DNA from: Candidatus Omnitrophota bacterium
Lineage (GTDB): Bacteria > Omnitrophota > Gorgyraeia > Zapsychrales > Zapsychraceae
Direction: 5' to 3'
DNA length: 50,958 nt
Assembly (NCBI GenBank): GCA_021108075.1
Contig: JAIORP010000110.1
Coordinates: 1-50,958 of the forward strand
Both the position numbers and the translations under genes were made by a program. Under the pieces are notes generated by a model. The model did no database searches and had not been told where the DNA came from. It saw only the letters and a list, made by a program, of their open reading frames with translations. Below, in pieces: positions 1 to 8,779 of the stretch (position 1 is its first letter; the number at the start of each line of letters is the position of its first letter).

Positions 1-55
1 AACCAATTCTGCTTTTCAGAATTAAGATAGAACAATTTATTAATGGATTTGGTAT
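1..55 (+). repeat. MITE-like dispersed repeat, short type, truncated by window edge
   Basis: This is the right part of the repeat found complete at 1163-1244. It contains the central hairpin (AATTCTG / CAGAATT around CTTTT) and the right terminal inverted repeat ending GGATTTGGTAT. The left terminus lies outside the window. It sits directly upstream of the prepilin peptidase gene. Confidence 0.85.
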
Positions 56-96
56 TATAAAAATTTCATCAGTTGATTTTATAAAAAGGGATAAAT

Positions 97-909
97 ATGA
101 TCTTACAATTATTTTTCTTTTTGCTGGGTATAATAATTGGTAGTTTTTTGAATGTTTGTATAGTGCGAATGCCAGAAGAAAAATCCATTGTTAAACCGCG
201 TTCGCATTGTGTCAAATGTAAGCAGCCCGTTTTATGGTATGACAACATCCCGTTGTTAAGTTATATCCTCTTAAAAGGCCGTTGCCGACATTGCGGGGAG
301 AAATTTTCTTTCCGGTATTTCCTGGTTGAGTTATTCACCGGATTGGTGTTTGTGTTCTTTTATCATATGGTCGGACTGACATGGCCTTTAGTCGCGTATT
401 TATTTATGGTTTCATGTTTTATCGTAGCTACTTTTGTGGACTTCTCCCACCGGATTATTCCTGATGAAATTAGCGTCGGAGGAATGTGTGCCGGGCTCGT
501 ATTCAGCTTGTTCATCCCTGAATTGCATATCACCGAACAGCTTGATATCCCATGGTATTTGTTGCATTTAAAATCCCTATGGTTATCTTTTTTAGGCGTT
601 CTGATCGGTGGTGGTTCTATCTATCTTATGGGTATTCTGGGCGATAAACTCTTTAAGAAGGAATCGATGGGGGGAGGAGATATCAAGCTTTTAGCAATGA
701 TAGGCGCTTTTATGGGCTGGGAATTATCGGTATTAACATTTTTTATTGCTCCGTTCTTTGGTGCTGTATTTGGCATAATCGAAAAAATTCGGACCAATGA
801 TACGGCCATTGCCTATGGTCCGTTTCTTGTTTTAGGTGCTATCATTAGTTTGTTCTGGGGGGATCAGATTCTTGCCTGGGTTTTAAGCGGTTACGGCCTT
901 CAATATTAG
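97..909 (+). CDS. pilD: Prepilin peptidase (type IV leader peptidase, A24 family)
   Basis: This is a polytopic inner-membrane aspartic peptidase that cleaves, and in many species N-methylates, type IV prepilin or pseudopilin leaders. The 270 residues have the family's usual length. The N-terminal cytoplasmic loop carries two CxxC pairs (Cys38/41 and Cys63/66), the zinc-binding motif of full-length PilD enzymes. The two catalytic aspartates are visible as Asp115 (FVDFSHRIIPDE) and Asp195 in the GGGD motif. About seven to eight hydrophobic segments follow. The ATG has an AAGGG ribosome-binding site seven bases upstream. No pilin, secretin or pilus assembly genes are adjacent, so its substrates lie elsewhere in the genome. 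The next gene follows after 23 bases and may be co-transcribed. Confidence 0.95.
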   Translation: MILQLFFFLLGIIIGSFLNVCIVRMPEEKSIVKPRSHCVKCKQPVLWYDNIPLLSYILLKGRCRHCGEKFSFRYFLVELFTGLVFVFFYHMVGLTWPLVAYLFMVSCFIVATFVDFSHRIIPDEISVGGMCAGLVFSLFIPELHITEQLDIPWYLLHLKSLWLSFLGVLIGGGSIYLMGILGDKLFKKESMGGGDIKLLAMIGAFMGWELSVLTFFIAPFFGAVFGIIEKIRTNDTAIAYGPFLVLGAIISLFWGDQILAWVLSGYGLQY

Positions 910-932
910 CGGGTTCAATGAAGGGGTAGACA

Positions 933-1163
933 ATGATTTTTTTAAACACAAAGCAGGGGAATATTCGTACTATTATTTTTGGATTACTGGCGTTACCAAT
1001 GATCGGTTATTTTATTTGGTTTTCCATGCAGCGCCATAGTCAGTTTGAATCAAAAGCTCAAGCCTGTGCCGCGGATTGTACAACACAAGGTTATCTTGCC
1101 CATGACTTTAAGTGGTCTGCTTTCTCTGGTGAACAGTGCGATTGCAGTGTCCCGGACAAGTGA
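933..1163 (+). CDS. Small membrane-anchored protein with paired cysteines, unknown function
   Basis: I do not recognise this 76-residue protein. It has one hydrophobic segment (about residues 11-31) followed by a short polar domain with four cysteines spaced C45-x3-C49 and C69-x-C71, which suggests one or two disulfides or a metal site. The N-terminus has two positive charges (Lys7, Arg12) before the membrane segment, so the Cys-bearing tail may face the periplasm. A good AAGGGG ribosome-binding site precedes the ATG. It lies 23 bases after pilD, so a shared transcript is likely. Its stop codon TGA ends on the first base of the repeat at 1163, so an original longer C-terminus cannot be excluded. 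Confidence 0.75.
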   Translation: MIFLNTKQGNIRTIIFGLLALPMIGYFIWFSMQRHSQFESKAQACAADCTTQGYLAHDFKWSAFSGEQCDCSVPDK

Positions 1164-1244
1164 TACCAATTCCATTAAATAATGACCAAAACCAATTCTG
1201 CTTTTCAGAATTAAGATAGAACAATTTATTAATGGATTTGGTAT
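1163..1244 (+). repeat. MITE-like dispersed repeat, complete short copy (82 bp)
   Basis: The left terminus begins ATACCAATTCCATTAAATAA and the right terminus ends TTATTAATGGATTTGGTAT. These are imperfect inverted repeats of about 20 bases. In the middle is a perfect 7-bp hairpin, AATTCTG-CTTTT-CAGAATT. There is no coding capacity. Bases 1190-1230 are identical to the first and last 41 bases of the window. It separates the small Cys protein from the aroK promoter. Confidence 0.85.
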
Positions 1245-1338
1245 GACCCCTTCAGGCGCGCACTTATTTTCTTCTCTTCAGCGACAGTAATTTTCGTGTA
1301 TTAAGAACGAATTTTATTTGTCAACCTCTTTTATTGCA

Positions 1339-1368
1339 TTGACAGTTCTTTAGTTCATATGTTACAAT
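1339..1368 (+). promoter_or_regulatory. Sigma-70-type promoter for aroK
   Basis: A perfect -35 hexamer TTGACA (1339-1344) is followed after 18 bases by TACAAT (1363-1368), five of six matches to the -10 consensus. Transcription would begin near 1375, leaving a leader of about 40 bases before the aroK start. This is a sequence match only. Confidence 0.65.
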
Positions 1369-1416
1369 TTTTCTTTAACAAATTTATTTGATTTCAATTT
1401 TTTTTATCTCTTGACT

Positions 1417-1914
1417 ATGAAAAATATAAGTTTTGTAGGGTTTATGGGGGCCGGAAAGTCAACGATCTCAAGAAAAATTGCTGAACAGCTTCGATATCCT
1501 GTTTTTTCATCGGATCAACTGATTGTTGAGCGCGAGCAAAGAAATATTTCAGATATATTCCAAAATTCAGGTGAAGTCTACTTCCGCAGGGTTGAGCGGG
1601 AAGTCATTGAAGAATTATCAGGTCGGGATGGTGTTGTTATCGATTGCGGGGGCGGGGTTGTTTTAGACCCGCGGAATATTTCAAACCTAAAACGTAACGG
1701 TACGGTCATTTACCTTTCAGCCACTCCGGCGGTGATTTTTGAGCGGGTTAAGAACAGTACGCACCGACCTTTATTACGAGTCGACGATCCGTTGGCTAAG
1801 ATCAAAGACTTATTAACAAAAAGATTAGAGTTTTATCAAAAAGCAAATATAACGATAAATACAGATCATAAAGATATCGATGATGTTTGTCGTGAAATTT
1901 TAACATTAATCTAA
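1417..1914 (+). CDS. aroK: Shikimate kinase
   Basis: Cytoplasmic kinase that phosphorylates shikimate to shikimate-3-phosphate in the chorismate pathway. The P-loop GFMGAGKS is at residues 8-15. The CGGGVV segment that binds shikimate in this family lies near residue 75. About 165 residues is the normal size. I prefer the ATG at 1417. A TTG two codons earlier (1411) is also possible, and neither has a clear Shine-Dalgarno sequence. It is preceded by a strong promoter match and is followed after about 110 bases by dprA. No other aromatic pathway genes are in the window. Confidence 0.92.
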   Translation: MKNISFVGFMGAGKSTISRKIAEQLRYPVFSSDQLIVEREQRNISDIFQNSGEVYFRRVEREVIEELSGRDGVVIDCGGGVVLDPRNISNLKRNGTVIYLSATPAVIFERVKNSTHRPLLRVDDPLAKIKDLLTKRLEFYQKANITINTDHKDIDDVCREILTLI

Positions 1915-2027
1915 ATAAGAAATTATTGCTCTTGTCAGATTTTTATTTGATGTTATCTTTATTCTATTGCCTTGGATGTTGATAATGTGCTGACTGACCG
2001 GACGTTTGCTGCCAATAGTGATTGATT

Positions 2028-3203
2028 ATGACTGAACGAGATGCTTTGATTATCATGAATGCCGTTCCAGGGTTGGGGAATAGACGCATAAGAAAAATTC
2101 GCGATGTTTTAGGCTCACTCCGTCGACTCTTCACACTGCGACAGTCAGAATTAAAAGGCTTAACACGTCTGTCTGACCAGTTAGTTGAGAATATCATCAG
2201 ATTTCCAAAAGAGAAGTTTTTACAGAAAGAGTACCAGGCTCTCAAGAAACTGCACGCTGAGATTATTACAGAAAATGACTCGATATATCCAGAAATATTA
2301 AAACAAATTCCAGATGCACCGATTGTTCTTTATATAAGAGGGCGAATGCCCGATTGTTTTGGAAATGCAATTGCGATTGTGGGATCAAGAAAAGCCTCCT
2401 GTTACGGCAGGATCCAAGCAGAGAAAATAGCAACTCGATTAGTCGAGTCCGGGGTGATGATTATCTCAGGCATGGCAAGAGGAATAGATACAGCCGCACA
2501 CCGGGGTGCTTTAAAAGCTAGCGGAACAACTGTCGCCGTTTTAGGTTCCGGACTGGCGAATATATACCCGCCCGAAAATGCCGGGTTAGCAGATGAGATC
2601 GCTAATCACGGTGCTGTAATCACAGAGTTTGCAATTCAGACTCTTCCTAAGCCGTTTAATTTCCCCCGGCGAAATAGAATTGTTAGTGGTTTATCTGCCG
2701 GTGTCCTCGTTGTTGAAGCTGCGGCAAAGAGTGGCGCGCTCATAACGGCTGATTACGCACTGGAGCAAGGCAGAGATGTCTATGCTGTACCTGGTATGAT
2801 TGATCAGCCGCAGTCTAAAGGTGTTAATAATTTAATCAAGCAGGGCGCGCGCCTGTTCATGGGTGTTGATGATATTTTGGATGAATGGAATACGTTCCAA
2901 TCAGCGACACACGCGGATCAATCTGGCTCTACGGTCCGGTATACTGAACAACATGAACACAGTGTCGTTGCGCCGGTTGTTCCATTGAAAGAAGAAGAGC
3001 GCTATCTATTAAATGTTTTTAATGATGCTCAACCATTACACATTGAACAGATTTGTATGCGGCTTGATTGTTCTCTTCCTGTTTGTGACGTATTATTGTT
3101 GCAACTTGAAATGAAGGGATGCATCAATCAGTTACCCGGTAAGTTTTTTATTAGAAGAAGGTATAAAGAAAAGGCATGTGATTATACCAATTACGTTAAA
3201 TAA
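2028..3203 (+). CDS. dprA: DNA-processing protein DprA (DNA protecting protein, Smf family)
   Basis: Cytoplasmic protein that binds incoming single-stranded DNA and loads RecA during natural transformation. It is also widespread in bacteria not known to be competent. Residues 1-60 resemble the N-terminal helical (HhH/SAM-like) domain. The Rossmann-like core shows IVGSRKASCYG (about 118-127), SGMARGIDTAAHRGAL (about 147-162) and the FPRRNRIVSGLS segment. A C-terminal winged-helix (DML1-like) domain follows (about 315-380). ATG 2028 is preferred over TTG 2022. The last six codons and the stop lie inside the MITE-like repeat that begins at 3184, so the native C-terminus was replaced or extended by the insertion. 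The dprA-topA-xerC order is conserved in many bacteria. Confidence 0.93.
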   Translation: MTERDALIIMNAVPGLGNRRIRKIRDVLGSLRRLFTLRQSELKGLTRLSDQLVENIIRFPKEKFLQKEYQALKKLHAEIITENDSIYPEILKQIPDAPIVLYIRGRMPDCFGNAIAIVGSRKASCYGRIQAEKIATRLVESGVMIISGMARGIDTAAHRGALKASGTTVAVLGSGLANIYPPENAGLADEIANHGAVITEFAIQTLPKPFNFPRRNRIVSGLSAGVLVVEAAAKSGALITADYALEQGRDVYAVPGMIDQPQSKGVNNLIKQGARLFMGVDDILDEWNTFQSATHADQSGSTVRYTEQHEHSVVAPVVPLKEEERYLLNVFNDAQPLHIEQICMRLDCSLPVCDVLLLQLEMKGCINQLPGKFFIRRRYKEKACDYTNYVK

Positions 3204-3312
3204 TTGTACAACTAGTGAGACCAAATCCAATATACAATTCTTCTGATTTTTTTTCGACGCTAAGGAAAGAATATCAGGATTGAAATAGAACAATTCATTA
3301 ATGGATTTGGTA
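3184..3312 (+). repeat. MITE-like dispersed repeat, long type (129 bp)
   Basis: The left end ATACCAATTACGTTAAATAAT and the right end TTCATTAATGGATTTGGTA belong to the same family as 1163-1244. The central hairpin is extended by an arm containing TCGACGCTAAGG, shared with the copies at 17652 and 46084. About 15 extra bases follow the left terminus. The copy overlaps the end of dprA (3184-3203) and lies 45 bases before the topA start. Confidence 0.8.
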
Positions 3313-3357
3313 CTATTTGGTACGTTAATCGTTAAAACAAAAAAGAAGGACTTTTTC

Positions 3358-5340
3358 ATGGTAAAACCAGTTGTTATCGTTGAGTCTCCAACAAAAGTTA
3401 AGACAATTAATAAAATGCTAGGAGGAAAGTATAAAGTTCTTTCTTCAATGGGGCATTTGGTTGATTTACCTAAATCGACGTTAGGTGTCGATCTAGAGCA
3501 TGAATTTGAACCGAAATTGATCGTCGTTCGCAGCAAGCAGAAAATATTAACTAAGCTCAAGAAGGACACATTGAAAAGTAAAAAAATATTTTTCGCGACT
3601 GACCCTGACCGCGAGGGTGAAGCCATTGGTTGGAACCTTAAAGAACATATCGGTAAGGATAAAGAAATCTATAGAGTGACGTTTCAAGAGATCACAAAAG
3701 ATGCCGTACGCAAGGCGTTTGAAAACCCGCGGGAATTTGACATACAAAGAATCAATGCGCAGATCACTCGACGGATCCTGGATCGCATCGTGGGTTATAA
3801 AATTAGTCCTTTATTATGGAGAAAAGTTGGATCACGTCTGAGTGCGGGGCGGGTGCAATCGGTTGCTTTGCATATCATCGTCGACCGGGAGCGCCAGATA
3901 CAGGCCTTTATCCCGAAAGAATACTGGCAGATCGCGGTTGATTTAAAGAAAGAGGACTACCCTGAGATCGTTGAGTCCTCTTTGGATAGAATTGATGGCG
4001 AGAAATTTGAGTTATCTAATGAGCCGGACACGAAAAGAATTACGGATGAACTCAAAGATTTGACCTACACTGTTTCCAAAATATCCAAGAAACAAATTAA
4101 ACGTAAGTCCAGACCACCCGTAATAACCAGTACGATGCAACAGGAGGCGTTCAATAAGTTGCGTTTTAACGCCAGTAAGACAATGATGTTAGCCCAGCAG
4201 CTGTATGAAGGGATCGAGGTCGTTGATGGAGATCCGGTTGGTTTAATCACTTATATGCGGACAGATTCGGTCAATGTTTCAAAGGAAGCCATTGAGAAAG
4301 TGCGTGGTTTTATTCTGGAAAGTTATGGTGAAAAATATTTGCCGGAGGTTCCCAATAAGTTTAAATCTAAGAAGTCAGCTCAAGAAGCGCACGAAGCGAT
4401 TCGGCCAACGGATGTATTAAGGAAACCGCAGCATGTCCGCGCCTATTTAGACAGGGATCAATACAACTTATATGAAATAATCTGGAACCGGTTTGTTAGT
4501 TCTCAGATGACGCCTTCGGTTTCTGAAAATAGGCGTATGGAAATTATGGCGGGCAAATATCTCTTCAGTGCAAGCGGTTCCACTTTAGTCTTTGATGGTT
4601 TCCTGACTTTAGACCTGGAGTCAAAAGAGGAAGATAAGACTTTAGATTTTTCTCATTACCAAAAAGATGATGATTTGAAAATGATTGAGATAAAACCCAC
4701 GCAGCACTTCACAAAACCTCCCCCACGCTTTTCTGAAGCAAGTCTCGTGAAGGCTTTGGAAGAGGATGGTATCGGCCGGCCGAGCACATATGCTTCTATC
4801 ATTCAAACGTTGGTTATGCGCAATTACGTCGTTCGGGACCGGGGTTATTTTCATGCAACAGAATTGGGATGTAAAATTTGCGATCTTCTTGTTGAATATT
4901 TCCCTAAGATTATGGACGTTGGTTTTACCGCTCAGATGGAAGAGAATCTGGATCTTATTGAGGAAGGAAAAATTTCAAGGAATGTTCTGCTCAAGGAATT
5001 CTATATCCCGTTCAAAGAAGAATTAGAATACGCTGATGCGAATATCGTGAAGACCCAGAATTTTGTGGATAAAAAATGCCCTGAATGTGACCGTCAAATG
5101 GTGATCAAATGGGGGCGTCGCGGTAAATTTTTGAGTTGCTCTGGTTTTCCGGAATGTAAATATGCCCAGCCGTATACCTTAGGAATAAAATGTCCCCAAG
5201 AAGAATGTGATGGCGAATTGGTCAAAAGACGTTCACGCAGCGGTGCCGCATTTTATGGTTGCAGCCGCTATCCGAAATGTTCTTTCGTCACAAACACATT
5301 GCCCGATGAAGATTCTTCAAAGGAAAAGACCTCCGCATAA
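3358..5340 (+). CDS. topA: DNA topoisomerase I (type IA)
   Basis: Relaxes negatively supercoiled DNA by single-strand passage. The TOPRIM domain is N-terminal, with VIVESPTK at the start and the acidic TDPDREGEAI motif near residues 81-90. The catalytic tyrosine is Tyr299 in GLITYMRTDSV. Two C-terminal four-cysteine zinc modules are visible: CPEC...CSGFPEC and CPQEEC...CSRYPKC. At 660 residues it is close to Firmicutes TopA and shorter than the 865-residue E. coli enzyme. I chose ATG 3358 because the conserved MVKPVVIVESPTK starts there behind an AAGAAGGA site. The upstream in-frame ATG at 3301 lies inside the repeat. Confidence 0.96.
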   Translation: MVKPVVIVESPTKVKTINKMLGGKYKVLSSMGHLVDLPKSTLGVDLEHEFEPKLIVVRSKQKILTKLKKDTLKSKKIFFATDPDREGEAIGWNLKEHIGKDKEIYRVTFQEITKDAVRKAFENPREFDIQRINAQITRRILDRIVGYKISPLLWRKVGSRLSAGRVQSVALHIIVDRERQIQAFIPKEYWQIAVDLKKEDYPEIVESSLDRIDGEKFELSNEPDTKRITDELKDLTYTVSKISKKQIKRKSRPPVITSTMQQEAFNKLRFNASKTMMLAQQLYEGIEVVDGDPVGLITYMRTDSVNVSKEAIEKVRGFILESYGEKYLPEVPNKFKSKKSAQEAHEAIRPTDVLRKPQHVRAYLDRDQYNLYEIIWNRFVSSQMTPSVSENRRMEIMAGKYLFSASGSTLVFDGFLTLDLESKEEDKTLDFSHYQKDDDLKMIEIKPTQHFTKPPPRFSEASLVKALEEDGIGRPSTYASIIQTLVMRNYVVRDRGYFHATELGCKICDLLVEYFPKIMDVGFTAQMEENLDLIEEGKISRNVLLKEFYIPFKEELEYADANIVKTQNFVDKKCPECDRQMVIKWGRRGKFLSCSGFPECKYAQPYTLGIKCPQEECDGELVKRRSRSGAAFYGCSRYPKCSFVTNTLPDEDSSKEKTSA

Positions 5341-5509
5341 TTCTTTTCCTTTAATTATTTTGTTTTCCACTCAGGGAAAAGTTGTATACTATACTAAATA
5401 TATTATTAATATATATTATAATAACACTTGGTGCTACTCAGGGTCAGAGTCGTTTTGGTCAGGTGGAAGATTTTATAATAATCCGATTGATGAGAGTTGA
5501 CATAGATAT

Positions 5510-6373
5510 ATGAACCGGTTTGTTGATAAGTTTTTAACTTATATCGAAATTGAGAAAAATTATTCTGTCCATACGTTAGAAAATTATAGTCATGATCTGA
5601 ATGATTTTATAAGTCATGTCGGGGATGAAAAACAAATTGAAGACATTGATTATTTTGTGTTAAGAAAGTATTTAGCCCATTTGCGTTCTGCCCGCTTCAG
5701 CGCCCGCACAATTAACCGCAAGTTATCCGCATTGCGCAGTTTTTTTAAATTTCTTGTCAGGGAAGGACATCTTCAACATAATCCAGTCCTTTTACTATCA
5801 TCGCCAAAAATGGAAAGGACGCTGCCCCATTTTTTATCTGAAGATGAAATGAATCGTTTGATGGAATGTCCTTCGAACGAAGATGTTCCGGGGCTAAGGG
5901 ACCGCTCAATACTGGAAACTCTTTATAGCACCGGTATCCGTGTGAGCGAGTTGGTTGGATTGAATGTTGAGCATGTGGATTTTATTGGGAACATTATAAA
6001 GGTTTATGGTAAAGGGAAGAAAGAAAGATTGGTTCCGATCGGCGATCAGGCTTTAAAAGTCATTCGTAAATACCTTGCAATGCGAACGCACAAGAACCGG
6101 AGTGTGTTTTTAAATAAGTTTGGAACCCGATTATCCAGCCGCGGTGTAAGAAATATTGTGAATAAGTATATTCACAAAGCCAGCATAACGTGTCACGTGT
6201 CTCCGCACATGTTTCGGCATTCTTTTGCCACGCATTTGTTAAATCGTGGGGCTGATTTACGGGCCGTGCAGGAATTATTAGGACACGTGAATCTGTCAAC
6301 AACTCAAATTTATACACATGTCACAACAGATCGTTTGAAGAAAATATATAACAATGCTCATCCTCGGGCGTAA
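5510..6373 (+). CDS. xerC: Site-specific tyrosine recombinase XerC/XerD
   Basis: Chromosome-dimer resolving recombinase acting at dif sites with a partner Xer protein. The SAM-like core-binding domain covers residues 1-90. The catalytic domain shows the full set of active-site residues: Arg144 (TGIRVSEL), Lys168 (GKGKKERLVP), His233-x-x-Arg236 (HMFRHSFATH), His259 (LLGHVNL) and the nucleophile Tyr268 (TQIYTH). The 287 residues match the family length, and no accessory domain points to an integron or phage integrase. Position after topA is typical for xerC. The usual trmFO between them and hslVU after it are absent. No dif site was recognised nearby. Confidence 0.9.
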   Translation: MNRFVDKFLTYIEIEKNYSVHTLENYSHDLNDFISHVGDEKQIEDIDYFVLRKYLAHLRSARFSARTINRKLSALRSFFKFLVREGHLQHNPVLLLSSPKMERTLPHFLSEDEMNRLMECPSNEDVPGLRDRSILETLYSTGIRVSELVGLNVEHVDFIGNIIKVYGKGKKERLVPIGDQALKVIRKYLAMRTHKNRSVFLNKFGTRLSSRGVRNIVNKYIHKASITCHVSPHMFRHSFATHLLNRGADLRAVQELLGHVNLSTTQIYTHVTTDRLKKIYNNAHPRA

Positions 6374-6423
6374 AGGCGTTCATTTAAGAAAGAGCCGGCC
6401 CGTGTCAATGAAAGACCAGCCGT

Positions 6424-7689
6424 ATGTTTGTTTATAATATTTTGTTAGCGTTGGGGATATTGATTTATATCCCGAGACTGTTTTTGAAAAAGAAATGGCA
6501 TCGCGGGATGTTTATGCGTTTAGGCTTTGGCTTGAAGAAGCATCTGAACGATTTAAGGCCGGGTCAGGTGGTGTGGCTTCATGCTGTCAGCGTTGGGGAA
6601 GTTCTTTCTATCCTTCCTTTTATTGATCAGTTGATTGAAAGATACCCTCGATGTTTTTTTGTTTGTACAACAGTGACGAAAACGGGTTACCTGCTCGCTC
6701 AAGATAAGTTGAAATCCAAAGCCGTTGTTCTTTTTGCCCCAATTGACTTGAGTTGGGTCGTGAACACGTATATTCATGTTATAAGGCCCCGCCTCTATAT
6801 CGCTGCTGAAACAGAAATATGGCCGAATCTTTTCCGTTGCCTGCACAGGTATCAGGTTCCTATTATGATCATTAATGGTCGTATTTCAGACAGCGCGTTT
6901 AAAGGTTACTCCCGTTTTGAATCGTTTTTTAAAAAAGCGCTTTCTGTCGTTGGGCTCTATTGCATGCAAAGCCCATTAGATGCAGAGCGGATTATTAAAC
7001 TGGGCGCGCGTCCTGAGGGGGTTGAGGTTGTTGGTAATTTAAAATTTGAACTTGCGGCAACCCCGGAAAAATTAACATTAACAGATATCGGTTGTCAGTC
7101 CGGCAATCAATTGCTCATCGCCGGCAGTACTCATCCCGGCGAGGAACTAATTTTAATTCAGACCTATAAAAAATTGCTGGTTGATTTTCCGCATCTGCGT
7201 CTCATCCTTGCGCCGCGCCATGTTGAACGGACACAGGATGTTGAGAAAATTATTCAATCTTGCTGTTTCGAACCTGTTCGATTGTCCCGGGTGAAAGGGC
7301 GAGTCGTGCGCGAGAGTCAGATTCTATTGGTTGATGCCATGGGGTACCTCAGAGACCTGTATCGTCTGGCGACGGTTGTTTTTGTTGGAAAAACTCTCAC
7401 CGGTGTGGGGGGGCAGAACATGATTGAGCCGGCCTTTTATGGTAAAGCGACATTGGTGGGACCACATACCGAGAATTTTAAGGATGTCATGCGGATTTTT
7501 TTAGAGAATGAAATTATTCGTCAGGTTGACAATGAAGAGACGCTTTTTGATGATATCAAACTATTGTTGACCGACAATAATCTGAGACAATCTTTGGGGC
7601 GGAAAGCCAAAAAAGTTGTTGCGGAAAATCGAGGTGCCGGACTCAGGACCTTGGGTCACATTGAAAAGATGTTGGCCATAAATCCTTAG
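6424..7689 (+). CDS. waaA: 3-deoxy-D-manno-octulosonic acid (Kdo) transferase
   Basis: Inner-membrane-associated GT30 glycosyltransferase that transfers Kdo from CMP-Kdo to the lipid A precursor. An N-terminal hydrophobic anchor (about residues 3-20) precedes the GT-B fold. The motif HAVSVGE contains the conserved glutamate (Glu59) proposed as catalytic base. AETEIWPNL and the nucleotide-binding EPAFYGKATLVGPHTENF near the C-terminus are typical of WaaA. Length (421 residues) is normal. It opens the lipid A/core block, 10 bases before lpxK. The CMP-Kdo genes are all in the same cluster (18.9-22.1 kb). Confidence 0.95.
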   Translation: MFVYNILLALGILIYIPRLFLKKKWHRGMFMRLGFGLKKHLNDLRPGQVVWLHAVSVGEVLSILPFIDQLIERYPRCFFVCTTVTKTGYLLAQDKLKSKAVVLFAPIDLSWVVNTYIHVIRPRLYIAAETEIWPNLFRCLHRYQVPIMIINGRISDSAFKGYSRFESFFKKALSVVGLYCMQSPLDAERIIKLGARPEGVEVVGNLKFELAATPEKLTLTDIGCQSGNQLLIAGSTHPGEELILIQTYKKLLVDFPHLRLILAPRHVERTQDVEKIIQSCCFEPVRLSRVKGRVVRESQILLVDAMGYLRDLYRLATVVFVGKTLTGVGGQNMIEPAFYGKATLVGPHTENFKDVMRIFLENEIIRQVDNEETLFDDIKLLLTDNNLRQSLGRKAKKVVAENRGAGLRTLGHIEKMLAINP

Positions 7690-7699
7690 ACGACAGGCT

Positions 7700-8779
7700 A
7701 TGATAAAAGAGTATTTAAATCATCTTGTGCAGGAAAAAGAACCGCGTCTTTTTCAGAGGGTGCAGTTATCCTTTTTGTGGTTGTTGTCTGTGTTATACCG
7801 GGTCATTGTGTGGAGTTTGCGCGGGGCGTATCAGTTAAAGATTATCACCGCTAAAAAATTACCTGTGCCTGTGATCAGTGTGGGGAATATCACATTAGGT
7901 GGCGCGGGGAAAACTCCTTTTGTGTTTTTATTAGCCAAATATTTTTTTCAAAAGGGATATCAACCGGTTATTTTAACACGCGGGTACATGGACAAATCTT
8001 TTAAGCCGTCTCACGGTAAATCGGCCGTCAGCGATGAAGCCCGTCAGTTAGAAGACACACTCAAAGATGTTCCTGTTTTGACAGGGGCTGACCGGTATCA
8101 ATCCGCCCGGGAATATTTAAACAATCATAAGGCGGATGTTTTTATCCTGGATGATGGGTTTCAACATTGGAAATTACATAGGGATTTAGATATCGTGCTG
8201 TTGGATTCGACGCGCCCTTTTGGCAACGGAGAATTGCTTCCGCGCGGATTCTTAAGAGAGTCCATCTCATCACTGAGGGTGGCAGATGAAATTATTTTGA
8301 CAAAGGTTGATAGTTCACGTTCACAATTAGATCTGATTTCACGCCGGCTGGGAGATTTAAAGATCAGAAACGGCGTTATTCAATCTGTTCATCGGCCGAC
8401 AGCCTGGCTGGACGAAGGTTCACAAGAAAATTTTCCCCTGGATTATTTAGACGGGAAAGACGCCATCATGTTAACCAGCATTGCAGACCCTGCATCCTTT
8501 GAGGAGATGCTTAAGCGCTTAAATATATTCCTGAAGGAATCATTTTGCTTTATGGACCATTATGTCTATAATAGAACTGATTTTTTAGACATCATTCAAT
8601 CGTGTCAGACAAACCAAACTCAAATTATTGTTACGACACAAAAAGACATTGTTAAACTCAGACAATTTTTAGGGGATAAACCACAAGACATAAATATTTA
8701 TTCACTGATAATCAGTCTGGAACTGTTAGGCAGAAAAGAAAGTTTATATGACCGAATTGATTCTGTTGTATTTCGTTAA
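7700..8779 (+). CDS. lpxK: Tetraacyldisaccharide 4'-kinase
   Basis: Membrane-bound kinase that phosphorylates the 4' position of the tetraacyl disaccharide to make lipid IVA. One hydrophobic N-terminal segment (about 22-40) anchors it. The P-loop SVGNITLGGAGKTP is at about residues 60-73, and the family-specific DDGFQHWKLHRDLD segment at about 151-164 carries the catalytic Asp/His residues. The 359 residues match LpxK. Its last 32 bases overlap the next gene in another frame, indicating translational coupling with the acyltransferase fusion. Confidence 0.94.
   Translation: MIKEYLNHLVQEKEPRLFQRVQLSFLWLLSVLYRVIVWSLRGAYQLKIITAKKLPVPVISVGNITLGGAGKTPFVFLLAKYFFQKGYQPVILTRGYMDKSFKPSHGKSAVSDEARQLEDTLKDVPVLTGADRYQSAREYLNNHKADVFILDDGFQHWKLHRDLDIVLLDSTRPFGNGELLPRGFLRESISSLRVADEIILTKVDSSRSQLDLISRRLGDLKIRNGVIQSVHRPTAWLDEGSQENFPLDYLDGKDAIMLTSIADPASFEEMLKRLNIFLKESFCFMDHYVYNRTDFLDIIQSCQTNQTQIIVTTQKDIVKLRQFLGDKPQDINIYSLIISLELLGRKESLYDRIDSVVFR

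Noticed and set aside
3301..3357. Upstream extension of topA to ATG 3301
   Set aside because: The extra codons come from the repeat. The conserved start and the ribosome-binding site support 3358.
3132..3626. 164-codon minus-strand ORF across the dprA-topA junction
   Set aside because: It runs antisense through the repeat and the well-supported topA start; no ribosome-binding site or recognisable domain.
5510..6373. Integrase of a mobile element
   Set aside because: Length, motifs and the topA neighbourhood fit a housekeeping Xer recombinase. No attachment site or cargo genes.
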